A stretch of DNA of 50,338 nucleotides from a virus. The stretch covers positions 1 through 50,338 of the IMG/VR virus record IMGVR_UViG_3300037875_000491; one strand, given 5' to 3'. The translations under genes were made by a program, and so were the position numbers. Below the pieces are notes generated by a model that made no database searches, was not told where the DNA came from, and was given only the letters and a program-made list of their open reading frames with translations. Below, piece by piece: positions 39,237-47,360 of the stretch. Within the stretch, counting starts at the first letter, position 1, and each line of letters begins with the position of its first letter.

Positions 39237-39239
39237 AAT

Positions 39240-40766
39240 TTATTTGATGATGGGGTATATACCCCTGGACAGTTCCCTGGTCATTCTGCTCATTTGCTCT
39301 TGCGGAGTGAGCGATGGGTCCGGTACCAGTCCAACAACCTGTCCTTTGTCGATTTGTTTCTTCAATTTATGTGTGCTCTGTCCATACATGCACTGAAAAT
39401 GTACGGGGTCCCAAGAACGGAAATTTCCTCCCCATTTTTCAAATCCGCACTTTAACCCTATCTTTCCTATTTCGTACCATCTTTCTTTTGGGTATCCGTT
39501 TTTACACGACACTTGTCCCCATTTATTTCCTGTTGCAGGGGATGCCACCTCGCAAACATCCAGACCAAGACCAAAGTTGTGCGGGCTTGTCCCAGGCACG
39601 GCTGTGGCAGGCTGTCCTTTCTTTAGTGGTCCGTCTATAGGTCCGTTAGGGTCTTTAAGCCTGGGTCTTCTTATTTTTGCCTGCTTTGCTATTGAGCGAT
39701 AAGTTGATGTAATGCGCAGTTTATATCCTGCCTTTTCTGCCGTGTTTATAAAATATGCTGCTAGCGGGCGCATCTTGGGGTGAAGAGTCATAATCTTCGC
39801 ATCGTTATGTTTGCTCCAAGTTTTTGCTATTCTTTCTCCGCCACCAAAAGGCTGTGTAACCGGAGGTGGAATCTCTATAATAGTTTGTTTAACGGTGTAA
39901 ACCTTAGAGCACACAAGAGAGTTTGGCACCTTACCTTGAGCGCCCGTGCCCGGTCCAGCACCCAAGCCGAAAGCCTGACTGGCAGCGTTGACGCCGGCAG
40001 GCCCGTCCAGGGGGTTCCCCGATAAGTTAGGTGGCAAAGATGTGGCTGGCAAAACATTTTCTGTACCTTCTGGGCAGCCACCGGAAGAATAAGCTCCATC
40101 CGAAATATTACTGCCATCAGATGACCGGTTAATGGTTCGAGGATTTTTCTCAGAGATCTTTTTTTCTAGATTTTTTGAATTAGCTAGACTTGCGCCGGCG
40201 CTGGCCTTGGTTGAGGTAGGGCCAGGGGCGCAGGTAGTAGAACTAATCTTCTCATACTTTGTCCGGGTTGTTGAGGCATTAAAGGTTTTATTTGCTGTCG
40301 TTGAAAACCCGCCGACCGTAGTATTACTTTCAACCTTTTCTAAAAGTCTCCCATTATTATATCTTAAGGATGTCTGGTGTCTATCAATATGAGTAACACG
40401 AACCACCTGACCGGAAGCTAGACCAACAAAATCAGACGCTTTCTCGGCGGTGAATTCAGGATACATGTCTATAACTTTGTTGTCTCCATCAGACTTTGGC
40501 ATCGGCAAGTGGGAATGAACCTCTGGGATTCTAGCTCTTATGGAGACCTGTGGCTCCGTAGTGGACTTTGTACTGGTTACCCTAAGAACTGTGGCAAAAA
40601 ATTCTGTTTTACCTTCATACGTTTCTGATTCGTATTGTTTCCTCGACGAAAGCTGCAAATTATCAAACAGCCCCGATTTGGCAGAGTTATAACCCGCCTT
40701 GAGGCGCACGCTTTTTCGGTTAGGTCGTAGATCGTTAATGTGCTCGTCTATTGATTTAGTGGCCAC
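39240..40766 (-). CDS. Baseplate hub protein with OB-fold and M15 peptidase domain
   Basis: The 508-residue protein appears to join two domains. Residues about 50-150 resemble the OB-fold of gp5-type hub proteins (TEFFATVLRVTST, VSIRARIPEVHSHLP, GLASGQVVRVTHIDRH). A low-complexity T/S/G/P/N linker spans 150-290. Residues 325-470 form an M15 (VanY/L-Ala-D-Glu endopeptidase) domain: TSTYRS (S354, R357), SPHNFGLGLDV (H396 and D403 as zinc ligands), and WDPVHFQ (D453 and H456). This would cut peptidoglycan stem peptides at the tail tip during entry, the task T4 gp5 performs with a lysozyme. The start is GTG 40766, overlapping the upstream TAG. A free endolysin is less likely given the hub-type N-terminus and gene position. 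Confidence 0.85.
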   Translation of the reverse strand: MATKSIDEHINDLRPNRKSVRLKAGYNSAKSGLFDNLQLSSRKQYESETYEGKTEFFATVLRVTSTKSTTEPQVSIRARIPEVHSHLPMPKSDGDNKVIDMYPEFTAEKASDFVGLASGQVVRVTHIDRHQTSLRYNNGRLLEKVESNTTVGGFSTTANKTFNASTTRTKYEKISSTTCAPGPTSTKASAGASLANSKNLEKKISEKNPRTINRSSDGSNISDGAYSSGGCPEGTENVLPATSLPPNLSGNPLDGPAGVNAASQAFGLGAGPGTGAQGKVPNSLVCSKVYTVKQTIIEIPPPVTQPFGGGERIAKTWSKHNDAKIMTLHPKMRPLAAYFINTAEKAGYKLRITSTYRSIAKQAKIRRPRLKDPNGPIDGPLKKGQPATAVPGTSPHNFGLGLDVCEVASPATGNKWGQVSCKNGYPKERWYEIGKIGLKCGFEKWGGNFRSWDPVHFQCMYGQSTHKLKKQIDKGQVVGLVPDPSLTPQEQMSRMTRELSRGIYPIIK

Positions 40767-41062
40767 TATTTTTTATCCTCGTTGATCAGGTCGAATAACT
40801 GATTCCTGTCTTCTTCGGATAAAGAAAGCTCATCTTTGACGGCTTCCTTCTTATACATAATCCCAGCTAATTTGACCAGTTGTTCATTGCTGCGCTGTAG
40901 AGTTTCTACAAATTTTGCAGCAACGGCTCCGGAGTCAGCATATCTTTCTTTGGACACGCTCAAATATTCCTTTAATTCCGCCAATAAAATTTCAGTTTCT
41001 TGGCGGTCATTGTTAATATTTTCTAGTGCCTGGTCTATGAGGGAGTTTAAATCTTTTTTCAC
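40766..41062 (-). CDS. Small helical protein (98 residues), unknown function
   Basis: The product begins MKKDLNSLIDQALENINND and is almost wholly helical and charged, including a possible coiled coil (RQETEILLAELKEYLSVSK). The end (LSLSEEDRNQLFDLINED) resembles a short amphipathic helix. No known domain is visible. The start is GTG 41062 with a strong CGGAGGT upstream. It is wedged between the late sigma factor and the hub gene, sharing one base with the latter. It could be a tail-assembly chaperone or a small regulator; I cannot choose. Confidence 0.7.
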   Translation of the reverse strand: MKKDLNSLIDQALENINNDRQETEILLAELKEYLSVSKERYADSGAVAAKFVETLQRSNEQLVKLAGIMYKKEAVKDELSLSEEDRNQLFDLINEDKK

Positions 41063-41083
41063 GTTATACCTCCGGGGTGTAAT

Positions 41084-41099
41084 AACTAGGTTCCTAGTT
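41084..41099. promoter_or_regulatory. 16-bp near-perfect palindrome, possible operator
   Basis: AACTAGG and CCTAGTT flank a 2-base centre. It overlaps the stop codon of the late sigma gene and lies just upstream of the 98-residue gene. The loop is too short for a good hairpin, so a protein-binding site is the more natural reading. This is weak evidence alone. Confidence 0.3.
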
Positions 41100-41828
41100 T
41101 ATTTCTCCTCTGTCCCATTTTGTTTTGAATGTGGCATATTTTTCCCTCATCTTTTTAAGACAGCTAACAATTTGTTTTGTGTTAAGCCCTGTTATTTCTC
41201 TCATATACAAGTATATGGCTTTTTTATTAAAAATTTCTATTTGCTCGATATTAGTCATAAGCAGCAAGACGGCATCTAAAACTTTTTTCTCGTTATCTTT
41301 AAGGTTTAAGTTTTGCCAGTTAGAAACCTCCTTTAACAGAAGCTGCCAATACTCCTGTTCCTCTCTCTCCTCCACTATAGTTTTTATGCCTACGGCGGTG
41401 GTGGCCTCAACTTCTTTTATCATGGAATCATATTGTATTTCTCTTCGGCTTTTCAAGCTTTGCTTTTTAGCCTTATGGGTAAACCAATTCTTAGTCACGA
41501 CTGAAAAATACGAGAAAGCTTTTGCTCCCTTGTCGGGATTGAACTTTCCGAGTATGGTAGTCAACCATATTTTACAGTCATCTTTATGAACATCAATATT
41601 TTGCAAAGAGGTAAATTTATAAGTATAAACAATCTTGTCAACCAACTCGTTGAAAGCAGGCTGTATTTGTTCAATATACAGTTTTGTCCTGATGGATAAG
41701 TCCTCGGTGGCGCAGTATCCAACAATTGCCTTCTCAGTTTCTTCTGTAAAATAATACTTTTTAGTTGATTTTTTGTTTGACTTTTTGGCTATTTTTCTGC
41801 GTGGCTTTTTATTCTTGTTCATCGGCAT
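41094..41828 (-). CDS. Late-transcription sigma factor, gp55-like
   Basis: The 244-residue protein starts with a lysine-rich segment (MNKNKKPRRKIAKKSNKKST) and then shows a sigma region 2-like core: IWLTTILGKFNPDKGAKAFS, followed by YFSVVTKNWFTHKAKKQ. The rest is helical, with a C-terminal stretch (EITGLNTKQIVSCLKKMREK) resembling a helix-turn-helix. T4 gp55 (185 residues) directs RNA polymerase to TATAAATA late promoters with the sliding clamp. I chose ATG 41828 because GAGGAGGT lies 6 bases upstream; a longer frame to 41951 lies inside the upstream gene and lacks this. It overlaps that gene by 20 bases. Its product probably controls the downstream virion genes. Confidence 0.82.
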   Translation of the reverse strand: MPMNKNKKPRRKIAKKSNKKSTKKYYFTEETEKAIVGYCATEDLSIRTKLYIEQIQPAFNELVDKIVYTYKFTSLQNIDVHKDDCKIWLTTILGKFNPDKGAKAFSYFSVVTKNWFTHKAKKQSLKSRREIQYDSMIKEVEATTAVGIKTIVEEREEQEYWQLLLKEVSNWQNLNLKDNEKKVLDAVLLLMTNIEQIEIFNKKAIYLYMREITGLNTKQIVSCLKKMREKYATFKTKWDRGEIN

Positions 41829-42117
41829 CTTCCACCTCCTCAAGAATATTATCTTCGAACGGGAAGATTTGTTTAAACTCATCAATTTCAGAGTCGATAT
41901 CTTTGGTGTGTTGCATAAGACCTCCAAGGGTTTCATCCCCGTAAAACACATCCAGTTCGCACACTGCGCCTAAATGGTTTTTATAATTTTTTAAGGTTTG
42001 GCTCAAACCCAAGAACTGATCGTCTAGATATTTGAATTGAGAAAGTAATTCCCTTATATACCAAGCAGCAAAGACGTTTAAAATTGCACTAATAATAAAG
42101 AGACCCCAACTAATCAT
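41809..42117 (-). CDS. Small membrane-anchored protein (102 residues)
   Basis: Residues 1-20 (MISWGLFIISAILNVFAAWY) form a single membrane helix, and the rest is an acidic cytoplasmic-type tail with coiled-coil features (FLGLSQTLKNYKNHLGAVCE). A segment DVFYGDETLGGLMQHTKDI recurs in small proteins I know from uncultured marine phages, without known function. The start overlaps the zinc-ribbon gene by 4 bases (ATGA), and the end overlaps the sigma gene. Membrane location is well supported by sequence; a role in host takeover or lysis control is only a guess. Confidence 0.72.
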   Translation of the reverse strand: MISWGLFIISAILNVFAAWYIRELLSQFKYLDDQFLGLSQTLKNYKNHLGAVCELDVFYGDETLGGLMQHTKDIDSEIDEFKQIFPFEDNILEEVEDADEQE

Positions 42118-42371
42118 TTCTTTTTCCTATTCTTTAAGTTATTTTTTTCTACTTGCAACTCTTGCTTTATTTCTTTTATGGTGGAGTTTACAAGTTTTCC
42201 GGACTTATTTTTAAAAGTTCCGCCTCTTTTGATACTAATTGGAATACGCATAACCTTCTCTAAAGATTTCTCTTTTTTGCACTCTGGGCAGTTTTCCAAG
42301 CAGACCTTATACGAATGACGTTCTTCGAATAAATGACCGCACGAACTACACTCATAGGTATACCTGCCCAC
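42114..42371 (-). CDS. FmdB-like zinc-ribbon protein
   Basis: The 85-residue protein opens GRYTYECSSCGHLFEERHS, the FmdB-type zinc-ribbon pattern: CxxC at 8/11 and CxxC at 28/31, with C24 also present. The C-terminal half is basic and lysine-rich (KNNLKNRKKK), which would suit nucleic acid binding. FmdB-type proteins occur widely in marine phages next to late regulators, with unproven function. The start is GTG 42371, 5 bases after the 61-residue gene; no clear ribosome site precedes it, suggesting coupling. It overlaps the next gene by 4 bases. Confidence 0.8.
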   Translation of the reverse strand: MGRYTYECSSCGHLFEERHSYKVCLENCPECKKEKSLEKVMRIPISIKRGGTFKNKSGKLVNSTIKEIKQELQVEKNNLKNRKKK

Positions 42372-42376
42372 CGTAG

Positions 42377-42562
42377 TTACTCGATCTCAAATTTTGGCGG
42401 TGATGGGGTGGACTTAAAAACTGGCGGATTCGTAACATGTACTTCGTCGTTTTCCACATGTAGATCCCAATCGGCGAGCAACTCAGTAATGTCTGCCTCT
42501 TCGGCCAGACACTTTTGCAAAGTCATTAAAAGTGCCCCGATAGCCTGGTTTGATAATTTCAT
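42377..42562 (-). CDS. Small phage protein (61 residues), unknown function
   Basis: The product begins [20 protein letters not shown], followed by an acidic segment ([20 protein letters not shown]) and a VTNPPVF ending. I recognise this type from uncultured marine phages, where it sits near the late sigma gene, without known role. AAAGGAG lies just before ATG 42562. The start shares an ATGA overlap with the GDP-mannose dehydratase gene, linking the sugar block to the regulatory genes. MKLS resembles the MKLT openings at 3053 and 5047 only in its first residues; the rest differs. Confidence 0.7.
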   Translation of the reverse strand: MKLSNQAIGALLMTLQKCLAEEADITELLADWDLHVENDEVHVTNPPVFKSTPSPPKFEIE

Positions 42563-43566
42563 TTTTTTTCTCCTTTTACTTCATTGTTTAAAACTGCTTG
42601 ATAATCTGCATCAAACATAATCTTTGCTAGTTCTTTGAATTTTGTCTTAGGTTCCCAGCCCAGTTTTTCCCTGGCCTTTTGTGGGTCGCCAAGTAATACA
42701 GGGACTTCGTGTGGTCGAAATAGTCTTTTATCTATCTTCACATATTTGTCAATATCTAAATCGGCATGATTGAATACTTCTTCCAGAAATTCCCTAACCG
42801 AGTGGGTCTCTCCTGTCGCCACAACATAGTCATCAGGACTTTCTTGCTGTAGCATGAGCCACATTAGTTCTACATAATCTCCCGCAAATCCCCAGTCTCT
42901 TTGGGCGTCAAGGTTTCCAAGGTGTAGTGTACTCTGGAGCCCTAATTTTATTCTGGCGGCGGCTAAGGTTATTTTTCTAGTAACAAACGTTTCCCCTCGT
43001 CGGGGAGACTCATGATTAAATAAGATTCCGCTTGATATGTGCATCCCATAAGATTTTCTATAGTTCCGACATATGTTGTGAGCGAAAACCTTAGCGCAGG
43101 CATAGGGTGAAGCCGGCATCAGGGCGGTAGTTTCCGATTGTGGAATCGAAGGGTTATCACCAAACATTTCTGAAGAAGACGCCTGGTATATTTTTGCGTT
43201 TGGGACAACAACTCTAGCAGCGTTTAGAATTCTTAAAGTTCCCATTACGATGCCTTCTACGGTATGTTCTGGAATATCAAAAGAGACCCGGACATGTGAT
43301 TGGGCTGCTATGTTATATATTTCGTCTGGCTTGTATTTCATAAGAAGACTCCAGATAGCCCCACCATCATTCAAGTCATAATATTCTAAAATCAAATTAG
43401 GGTTTCCAAAAACGCTATCGATTCTATCAGTTGTTATAATTGAGGTTCTTCTCTTCAGCCCTATAACACGATAACCTTTTTCAAGTAGAAGCTCTGCAAG
43501 ATATGAGCCATCTTGTCCAGTTATTCCGGTTATCAGAGCAGTTTTATTGTTTGTTGTACCAGTCAT
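42559..43566 (-). CDS. gmd: GDP-mannose 4,6-dehydratase
   Basis: The 335-residue extended SDR converts GDP-D-mannose to GDP-4-keto-6-deoxymannose. Diagnostic features are the NAD(P) loop [12 protein letters not shown] (14-25), SSSEMFG (130-136), the active pair Y155/K159 in YACAK, and [16 protein letters not shown] (about 184-199), which is typical of Gmd. The start is ATG 43566 ([14 protein letters not shown]); a longer frame to 43614 would overlap the Fcl gene further and adds no conserved residues. It overlaps the fcl stop by about 23 bases. Together the two genes make GDP-L-fucose from GDP-mannose, for sugar transfer to surface polysaccharide or virion glycans. The alternative product, GDP-rhamnose, would need a different reductase. 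Confidence 0.93.
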   Translation of the reverse strand: MTGTTNNKTALITGITGQDGSYLAELLLEKGYRVIGLKRRTSIITTDRIDSVFGNPNLILEYYDLNDGGAIWSLLMKYKPDEIYNIAAQSHVRVSFDIPEHTVEGIVMGTLRILNAARVVVPNAKIYQASSSEMFGDNPSIPQSETTALMPASPYACAKVFAHNICRNYRKSYGMHISSGILFNHESPRRGETFVTRKITLAAARIKLGLQSTLHLGNLDAQRDWGFAGDYVELMWLMLQQESPDDYVVATGETHSVREFLEEVFNHADLDIDKYVKIDKRLFRPHEVPVLLGDPQKAREKLGWEPKTKFKELAKIMFDADYQAVLNNEVKGEKK

Positions 43567-44440
43567 ATGTCTCTTTAAATCCTTTCTTGAATGAAGTAAA
43601 ATTATAATCCCCAAATATTTTAAGAAATTCTTTGTTACTTCCGTCTTTCCTATATTGCCCGTCTAATTTGTTATTGTATATAACACTTATTTTTTTGTTA
43701 GTAATGTTTTTTGCCTCAAATACCATATCATTTATCGAAATATTCTCTGGAGGTGTCACTAATAGAGGCTTAGATGAGTTATGAAGAATGAGTAACTCTG
43801 GAATGAGTTCGGCCAAGTCCTCAACATACAGTTGCTGCCGAAGGGGGGTTCCCGTGCCCCAAAATTCTAGAACGTCGCCGTTTTTTGCTTCAGACATTTT
43901 TTTAACTAATGCTGCAACAAAGTGAGAACGATTACTGTCATAACAGTCGTGTGGCCCGTATAGGTTAGAAGGGCAGAATGTAGAATAATTTAACCCATAT
44001 TGTTTTCTATATGCGAGTGTTTGAACATAAAGCATTCGCTTAGAATATCCGTAAGAAAAGTTTGTAGAGGCTGGTGGTCCCGAGAATATATCTGCTTCCT
44101 TGAACGGATATTCATCAACTGTATTCGGGAAAGCACAAGTGCTTAGGCAGGAAAGAATTCTTGTCACACCAACTACCCTTGAGGCTTCTAGGACATTGGT
44201 GTTCATGGATACGTTTTTGTAAAAAAACTCTCCTTGTTTGGCTGCGTTCTCTTTTATGCCGCCGACAATTCCAGCCAAGTGAACAATTGCATCTGGGTTT
44301 ATCTCTCTAATAATCTTCTTGGTCGCAGAGTAAGAAGTCAAGTCGCAGTCCGCAGAGGAAAGGTATACCCAATCTGGTTTTACTTTTACGAGGCTTTTAC
44401 CTAAAAAACCTGTACCTCCGGTTACTAAAACTGTGCCCAC
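43544..44440 (-). CDS. fcl: GDP-L-fucose synthase
   Basis: The 298-residue SDR epimerase-reductase shows GGTGFLG (8-14), the SCLSTCAFP segment, Y130GYSK134 as the catalytic pair, [21 protein letters not shown], and [17 protein letters not shown], all typical of GDP-fucose synthase (WcaG/Fcl). It epimerises and reduces the Gmd product with NADPH. The start is GTG 44440 with AAAGGGG upstream. It lies 5 bases after the cupin gene and overlaps gmd by about 23 bases, so the two enzymes are coupled. Family members are usually about 310-320 residues, so this one is complete but slightly short. Confidence 0.92.
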   Translation of the reverse strand: MGTVLVTGGTGFLGKSLVKVKPDWVYLSSADCDLTSYSATKKIIREINPDAIVHLAGIVGGIKENAAKQGEFFYKNVSMNTNVLEASRVVGVTRILSCLSTCAFPNTVDEYPFKEADIFSGPPASTNFSYGYSKRMLYVQTLAYRKQYGLNYSTFCPSNLYGPHDCYDSNRSHFVAALVKKMSEAKNGDVLEFWGTGTPLRQQLYVEDLAELIPELLILHNSSKPLLVTPPENISINDMVFEAKNITNKKISVIYNNKLDGQYRKDGSNKEFLKIFGDYNFTSFKKGFKETYDWYNKQ

Positions 44441-44445
44441 TTGCT

Positions 44446-44811
44446 TTAGTCCCCTTTTGTCACCCGATAACTATCGCTATCAAAGTGTTGAGTAGAAAAC
44501 TCAAAAAGCTCAGAATCTTCTGTTGCTATCATCTGGTGTCGGAGTCCTACTGGAATATGGAAGTTATCCCCAGGGTTTAGAGTCAGTGTTTGTGCCAGGC
44601 TGAGGTCGTCGTCAGTTCCAAAATGAATAGTCATTTGCCCGGATTGAAGATAGAATACTTCATCCTTTATTTTATGAAAATGCCAAGAGCAACGCTTACC
44701 CTTGCTGAAAAACAAAAGCTTTCCGCAATATTCTTCTTTGTTTACAATCCAGCGCTCCCAGCCCCAGCCTTTGGGGACGTGGGTCATTTCCAATGAGTTG
44801 TCATTTACCAT
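44446..44811 (-). CDS. Cupin-fold protein, sugar-metabolism type
   Basis: The 121-residue single-domain cupin has metal-binding residues H44, H46 and E51 (HFHKIKDE) and H92 (GDNFHIPVGLRHQM). The pattern resembles the C-terminal domain of type II mannose-6-phosphate isomerase/GMP enzymes and small sugar isomerases. With Gmd and Fcl next to it, a role in GDP-mannose or mannose-phosphate supply is plausible but inferred. The N-terminus (MTHVPKGWGWERWIVNKEEY) is typical of such proteins. It overlaps the upstream SDR gene by 7 bases. Dioxygenase-type cupins cannot be excluded from sequence. Confidence 0.8.
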   Translation of the reverse strand: MVNDNSLEMTHVPKGWGWERWIVNKEEYCGKLLFFSKGKRCSWHFHKIKDEVFYLQSGQMTIHFGTDDDLSLAQTLTLNPGDNFHIPVGLRHQMIATEDSELFEFSTQHFDSDSYRVTKGD

Positions 44812-45629
44812 ACCGTTTTACCGCCGTCAATCACCATGTTCTCTCCGGTCATGTAGGAGCTAGCGTCAGAGCATAAAAATGCTATTGCGGCTTTATACTC
44901 ATTGATATCGGCCATTCTTCCCATAGGGATAATATTTGACAACTTTTTAACAAACTCTTCAGGATGATCATTAAAGACCCCGGTTGGGCTTAAGCAATTG
45001 ACACGAATATTTTTGTTAGCAAAATAAACGGCTAAGTATTTTGTCATACCAATAATCGCCCACTTTGCGGCGGAATAGGTAATCGGTTTAACATTTTGTG
45101 AATCCTCTGGAATGCCAGGCTTGCGGTATATTCTTTGGTCTGGTGCGATCACACCCAAGTCAGAAGAAATATTTAAGATAACCCCTCCACCATTTTTGAG
45201 CATTTTATTAGCTGCTACCTGAGAGCACAGGAAAGTACCATTTAAAGCTGCGTCAATACCTTCTGCCCAATATTCTTCAGACATTGTTTCAAACCTTGAG
45301 TCAGGCTTGAGTCCGCCGCCTTTTTTGACCTTTGGGTCCTTGGCGGCATTGTTGACCAAAATGCTTATTTCGTTATATCTGGAGAATACTTCTTGGATTG
45401 AAGACTTACTTGTGACGTCCATATAGTGTGCTGTAGCCGAATGACTACCGTAGGTTCTGTTTAGGTGCGCCGCCTTTTCTAGCGCTCTATCTTCGTGGTG
45501 GTCAGTTAGCACAACTTTGGCACCGCACTCTATCAAAGCCTCGGCATGTTTTGGTCCCAACAAACCCCCAGCGCCGGTTATCAGCGCAGTTTTGCCGGAT
45601 ATATCAAAATAATCATGCACTCTTCTCAT
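44805..45629 (-). CDS. Short-chain dehydrogenase, PtmA-like
   Basis: The 274-residue classical SDR has the cofactor loop TGAGGLLGPKHAEAL, NNAAKDP, a serine in ILNISSDLG and the YSAAK catalytic pair. The GGLLG...HAEAL form and VLTD helix end resemble PtmA of Campylobacter flagellin modification. The ATG at 45629 is preceded by AAAGGATTTATA; the longer frame to 45731 lies inside the isomerase gene and lacks this. The gene sits between a TIM-barrel isomerase and a cupin, and follows the CMP-sugar synthetase and aminotransferase, so it probably belongs to a keto- or deoxy-sugar pathway. The sugar is unknown. Confidence 0.85.
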   Translation of the reverse strand: MRRVHDYFDISGKTALITGAGGLLGPKHAEALIECGAKVVLTDHHEDRALEKAAHLNRTYGSHSATAHYMDVTSKSSIQEVFSRYNEISILVNNAAKDPKVKKGGGLKPDSRFETMSEEYWAEGIDAALNGTFLCSQVAANKMLKNGGGVILNISSDLGVIAPDQRIYRKPGIPEDSQNVKPITYSAAKWAIIGMTKYLAVYFANKNIRVNCLSPTGVFNDHPEEFVKKLSNIIPMGRMADINEYKAAIAFLCSDASSYMTGENMVIDGGKTVW

Positions 45630-46386
45630 TATAAATCCTTTCAAAGATATTTTTATGCTGCCTGATGGTTCTTTCTTCAAACCCAGTTTGTCCTCTTGCG
45701 GTTTGCAGAGTGTACTTCCTATTATACCCAACTTTTTCTAAAGTGTTAAAAATACTATCAAAGTCTGTGTCTCCGCTCAAAGGTGGTACAGTTTGAGCGT
45801 TGAACGTTCTATCCTTGAGGTGGACGTTGCTTATTTTTTGAAATGTATTAAGAATATATTCTTCGTGGTTTAATCTTTCGGAGGTTATGTTTCCTGTATC
45901 ATATGTTATCCAAAAGTTATCCCTGAGTGAGACTAGCTCCATAATATTCTGCCATGGCGTCTCGGCCTCGAAGGAGAAGTTTAACAAAGGATATTTGTCC
46001 GCATATTTTAAGATTCTTGAAATATAGCTCTTTCTTACTTTCTTATCTGATATCGAGCTTTCTTCCAAGAGTGGTATGGTGATCCACTCTATTTTATTTT
46101 TTATGGCAGCTTTACAAATCGGATCTAAGTTTTCACTCAAAAAATATTCAGAAGTGAATTCTTTATCCACAAGATTATCTGCGCAAAGGGAACTGATCTT
46201 ATATTTCCCACAATCTTCGAAAAAGATAGGGTTACTATCAAAAGAAGATCGTGTTATTAGCCATTCTATATGAGAAAGACCTGCCTCCTCCAGTAGAGTA
46301 AACTCATGTCTCCAGTTGTCTGGGAATTCTTGTATGTGGTTGCCCACTGGTTTTAGCAGGCGTCCTTGAATTATCCCCAAAATCAT
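45613..46386 (-). CDS. Sugar phosphate isomerase/epimerase, TIM-barrel type
   Basis: The 257-residue protein begins MILGIIQGRLLKPVGN and shows the xylose-isomerase-like barrel: FTLLEEAGLSHIEW, FSFEAETPW, WITYDTGNI, ISNVHLKDR, and YTLQTARG near the C-terminus. E, D, H and E residues at strand ends would bind a metal as in that superfamily. It shares 4 bases with the aminotransferase gene (ATGA) and overlaps the SDR gene by 17. Such barrels occur in nonulosonic-acid and other surface-sugar clusters, usually acting on a sugar or its phosphate. The family identity is sound; the substrate is unknown. Confidence 0.82.
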   Translation of the reverse strand: MILGIIQGRLLKPVGNHIQEFPDNWRHEFTLLEEAGLSHIEWLITRSSFDSNPIFFEDCGKYKISSLCADNLVDKEFTSEYFLSENLDPICKAAIKNKIEWITIPLLEESSISDKKVRKSYISRILKYADKYPLLNFSFEAETPWQNIMELVSLRDNFWITYDTGNITSERLNHEEYILNTFQKISNVHLKDRTFNAQTVPPLSGDTDFDSIFNTLEKVGYNRKYTLQTARGQTGFEERTIRQHKNIFERIYNEKSA

Positions 46387-47360
46387 TTCTTTTTAAACTC
46401 GTAGGGTGATGCTCCCGAAGTTGCTGTCGCATCCTTTGCATAGTCTCTTATCTGCTGTATAATATCGACCCCAACGTTAGAACTCCATTTATCCAGAAGT
46501 TCCTTGGTGATATTTCCCATTTTACCATCGCCGACGTCTTCGCCGCAAAACCGCATTACCGGAAGGATACAAAAAGGAGTTGCTGTCATAAAAGCCTCAT
46601 CGGCTTCGTAAACGTCATAGGGTTCTATATTCTTTTCTTCGCAAGGTAGCCCAAGCTCTTCACATATCTCAAAGATATAGTCTCGGCTAATCCCCCGAAG
46701 AATATTCCTGCCCTCGGGAGTGATTACTTTTCCATCCTTAACAATAAAAAAGTTGTCGCCGGTACCCTCAGTAATAAATCCATCTTCATCTAATAAGAGA
46801 GCCCAGTTGTCAGATCCAGCCATTTGAGCTACTTCGATATTTGCCATCAAGTAATGTATTCGGCTTCTGTTTTTTACCTTTGGTTCCAGCAACCTTGCTG
46901 GTATATTTCTCTGAGAAGGGACCACGGCATTAATCCCTGTATCATACAAATGGGCCATAGATTGTACCGTCCACCTTAGAGGAAAGTCGGCGATAATAAT
47001 ATTGGGACCACTAGAAACGCCGTCTATGTTACCATCGTAAAGAGATAGAAGCCCACGAGTTACATCGATCATGATTCTATGTTCATCGTCTTCGCCATAT
47101 AAATGTTCATTTTTTTCTATTGTTTCAAGTACTGCTTGTTCCATTTCATCAATGGTCATCTCGACAGGGATTCTCAGATACCTGATCGATGCATATAACC
47201 TCTCTAGGTGTTCTCTTAGTTTAAATTGTTTTTTGTTAAATGACCGGGTCATTTCAAAAACAGTATCGCCGAACATAAGAGCGGAATCATAAATAGATAC
47301 CCTAGCTTCGCTCTCCGGTATAAACTTTCCATTCCAATATACTAATCTCTGACTCATCAT
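46383..47360 (-). CDS. Class IV aminotransferase, branched-chain/D-amino-acid type
   Basis: The 325-residue PLP enzyme opens VYWNGKFIPESEARVSIYDS, followed by GDTVFEMTRSF, the typical class IV start. The lysine that binds PLP is K161 or K163 in EPKVKNRSRIHYLMANIE, and EGTGDNFFIVKDG matches the EGxxxNxF motif. Branched-chain aminotransferases and D-alanine transaminases share this fold. In a surface-sugar cluster it might supply an amino group or an amino acid for acylating a sugar. It overlaps the CMP-sugar synthetase by 4 bases. Branched-chain amino-acid metabolism is the default family role, but nothing here suggests that pathway. Confidence 0.84.
   Translation of the reverse strand: MMSQRLVYWNGKFIPESEARVSIYDSALMFGDTVFEMTRSFNKKQFKLREHLERLYASIRYLRIPVEMTIDEMEQAVLETIEKNEHLYGEDDEHRIMIDVTRGLLSLYDGNIDGVSSGPNIIIADFPLRWTVQSMAHLYDTGINAVVPSQRNIPARLLEPKVKNRSRIHYLMANIEVAQMAGSDNWALLLDEDGFITEGTGDNFFIVKDGKVITPEGRNILRGISRDYIFEICEELGLPCEEKNIEPYDVYEADEAFMTATPFCILPVMRFCGEDVGDGKMGNITKELLDKWSSNVGVDIIQQIRDYAKDATATSGASPYEFKKK

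Noticed and set aside
41829-41951. Upstream extension of the late sigma gene
   Set aside because: It overlaps the membrane-protein gene in another frame, and GAGGAGGT marks ATG 41828.
43567-43614. Upstream extension of gmd
   Set aside because: The 16 extra residues lie over the fcl coding end, are not conserved in the family, and ATG 43566 gives the usual Gmd N-terminus.
45630-45731. Upstream extension of the PtmA-like SDR
   Set aside because: It lies over the isomerase gene in another frame. AAAGGATTTATA before ATG 45629 supports the shorter start.
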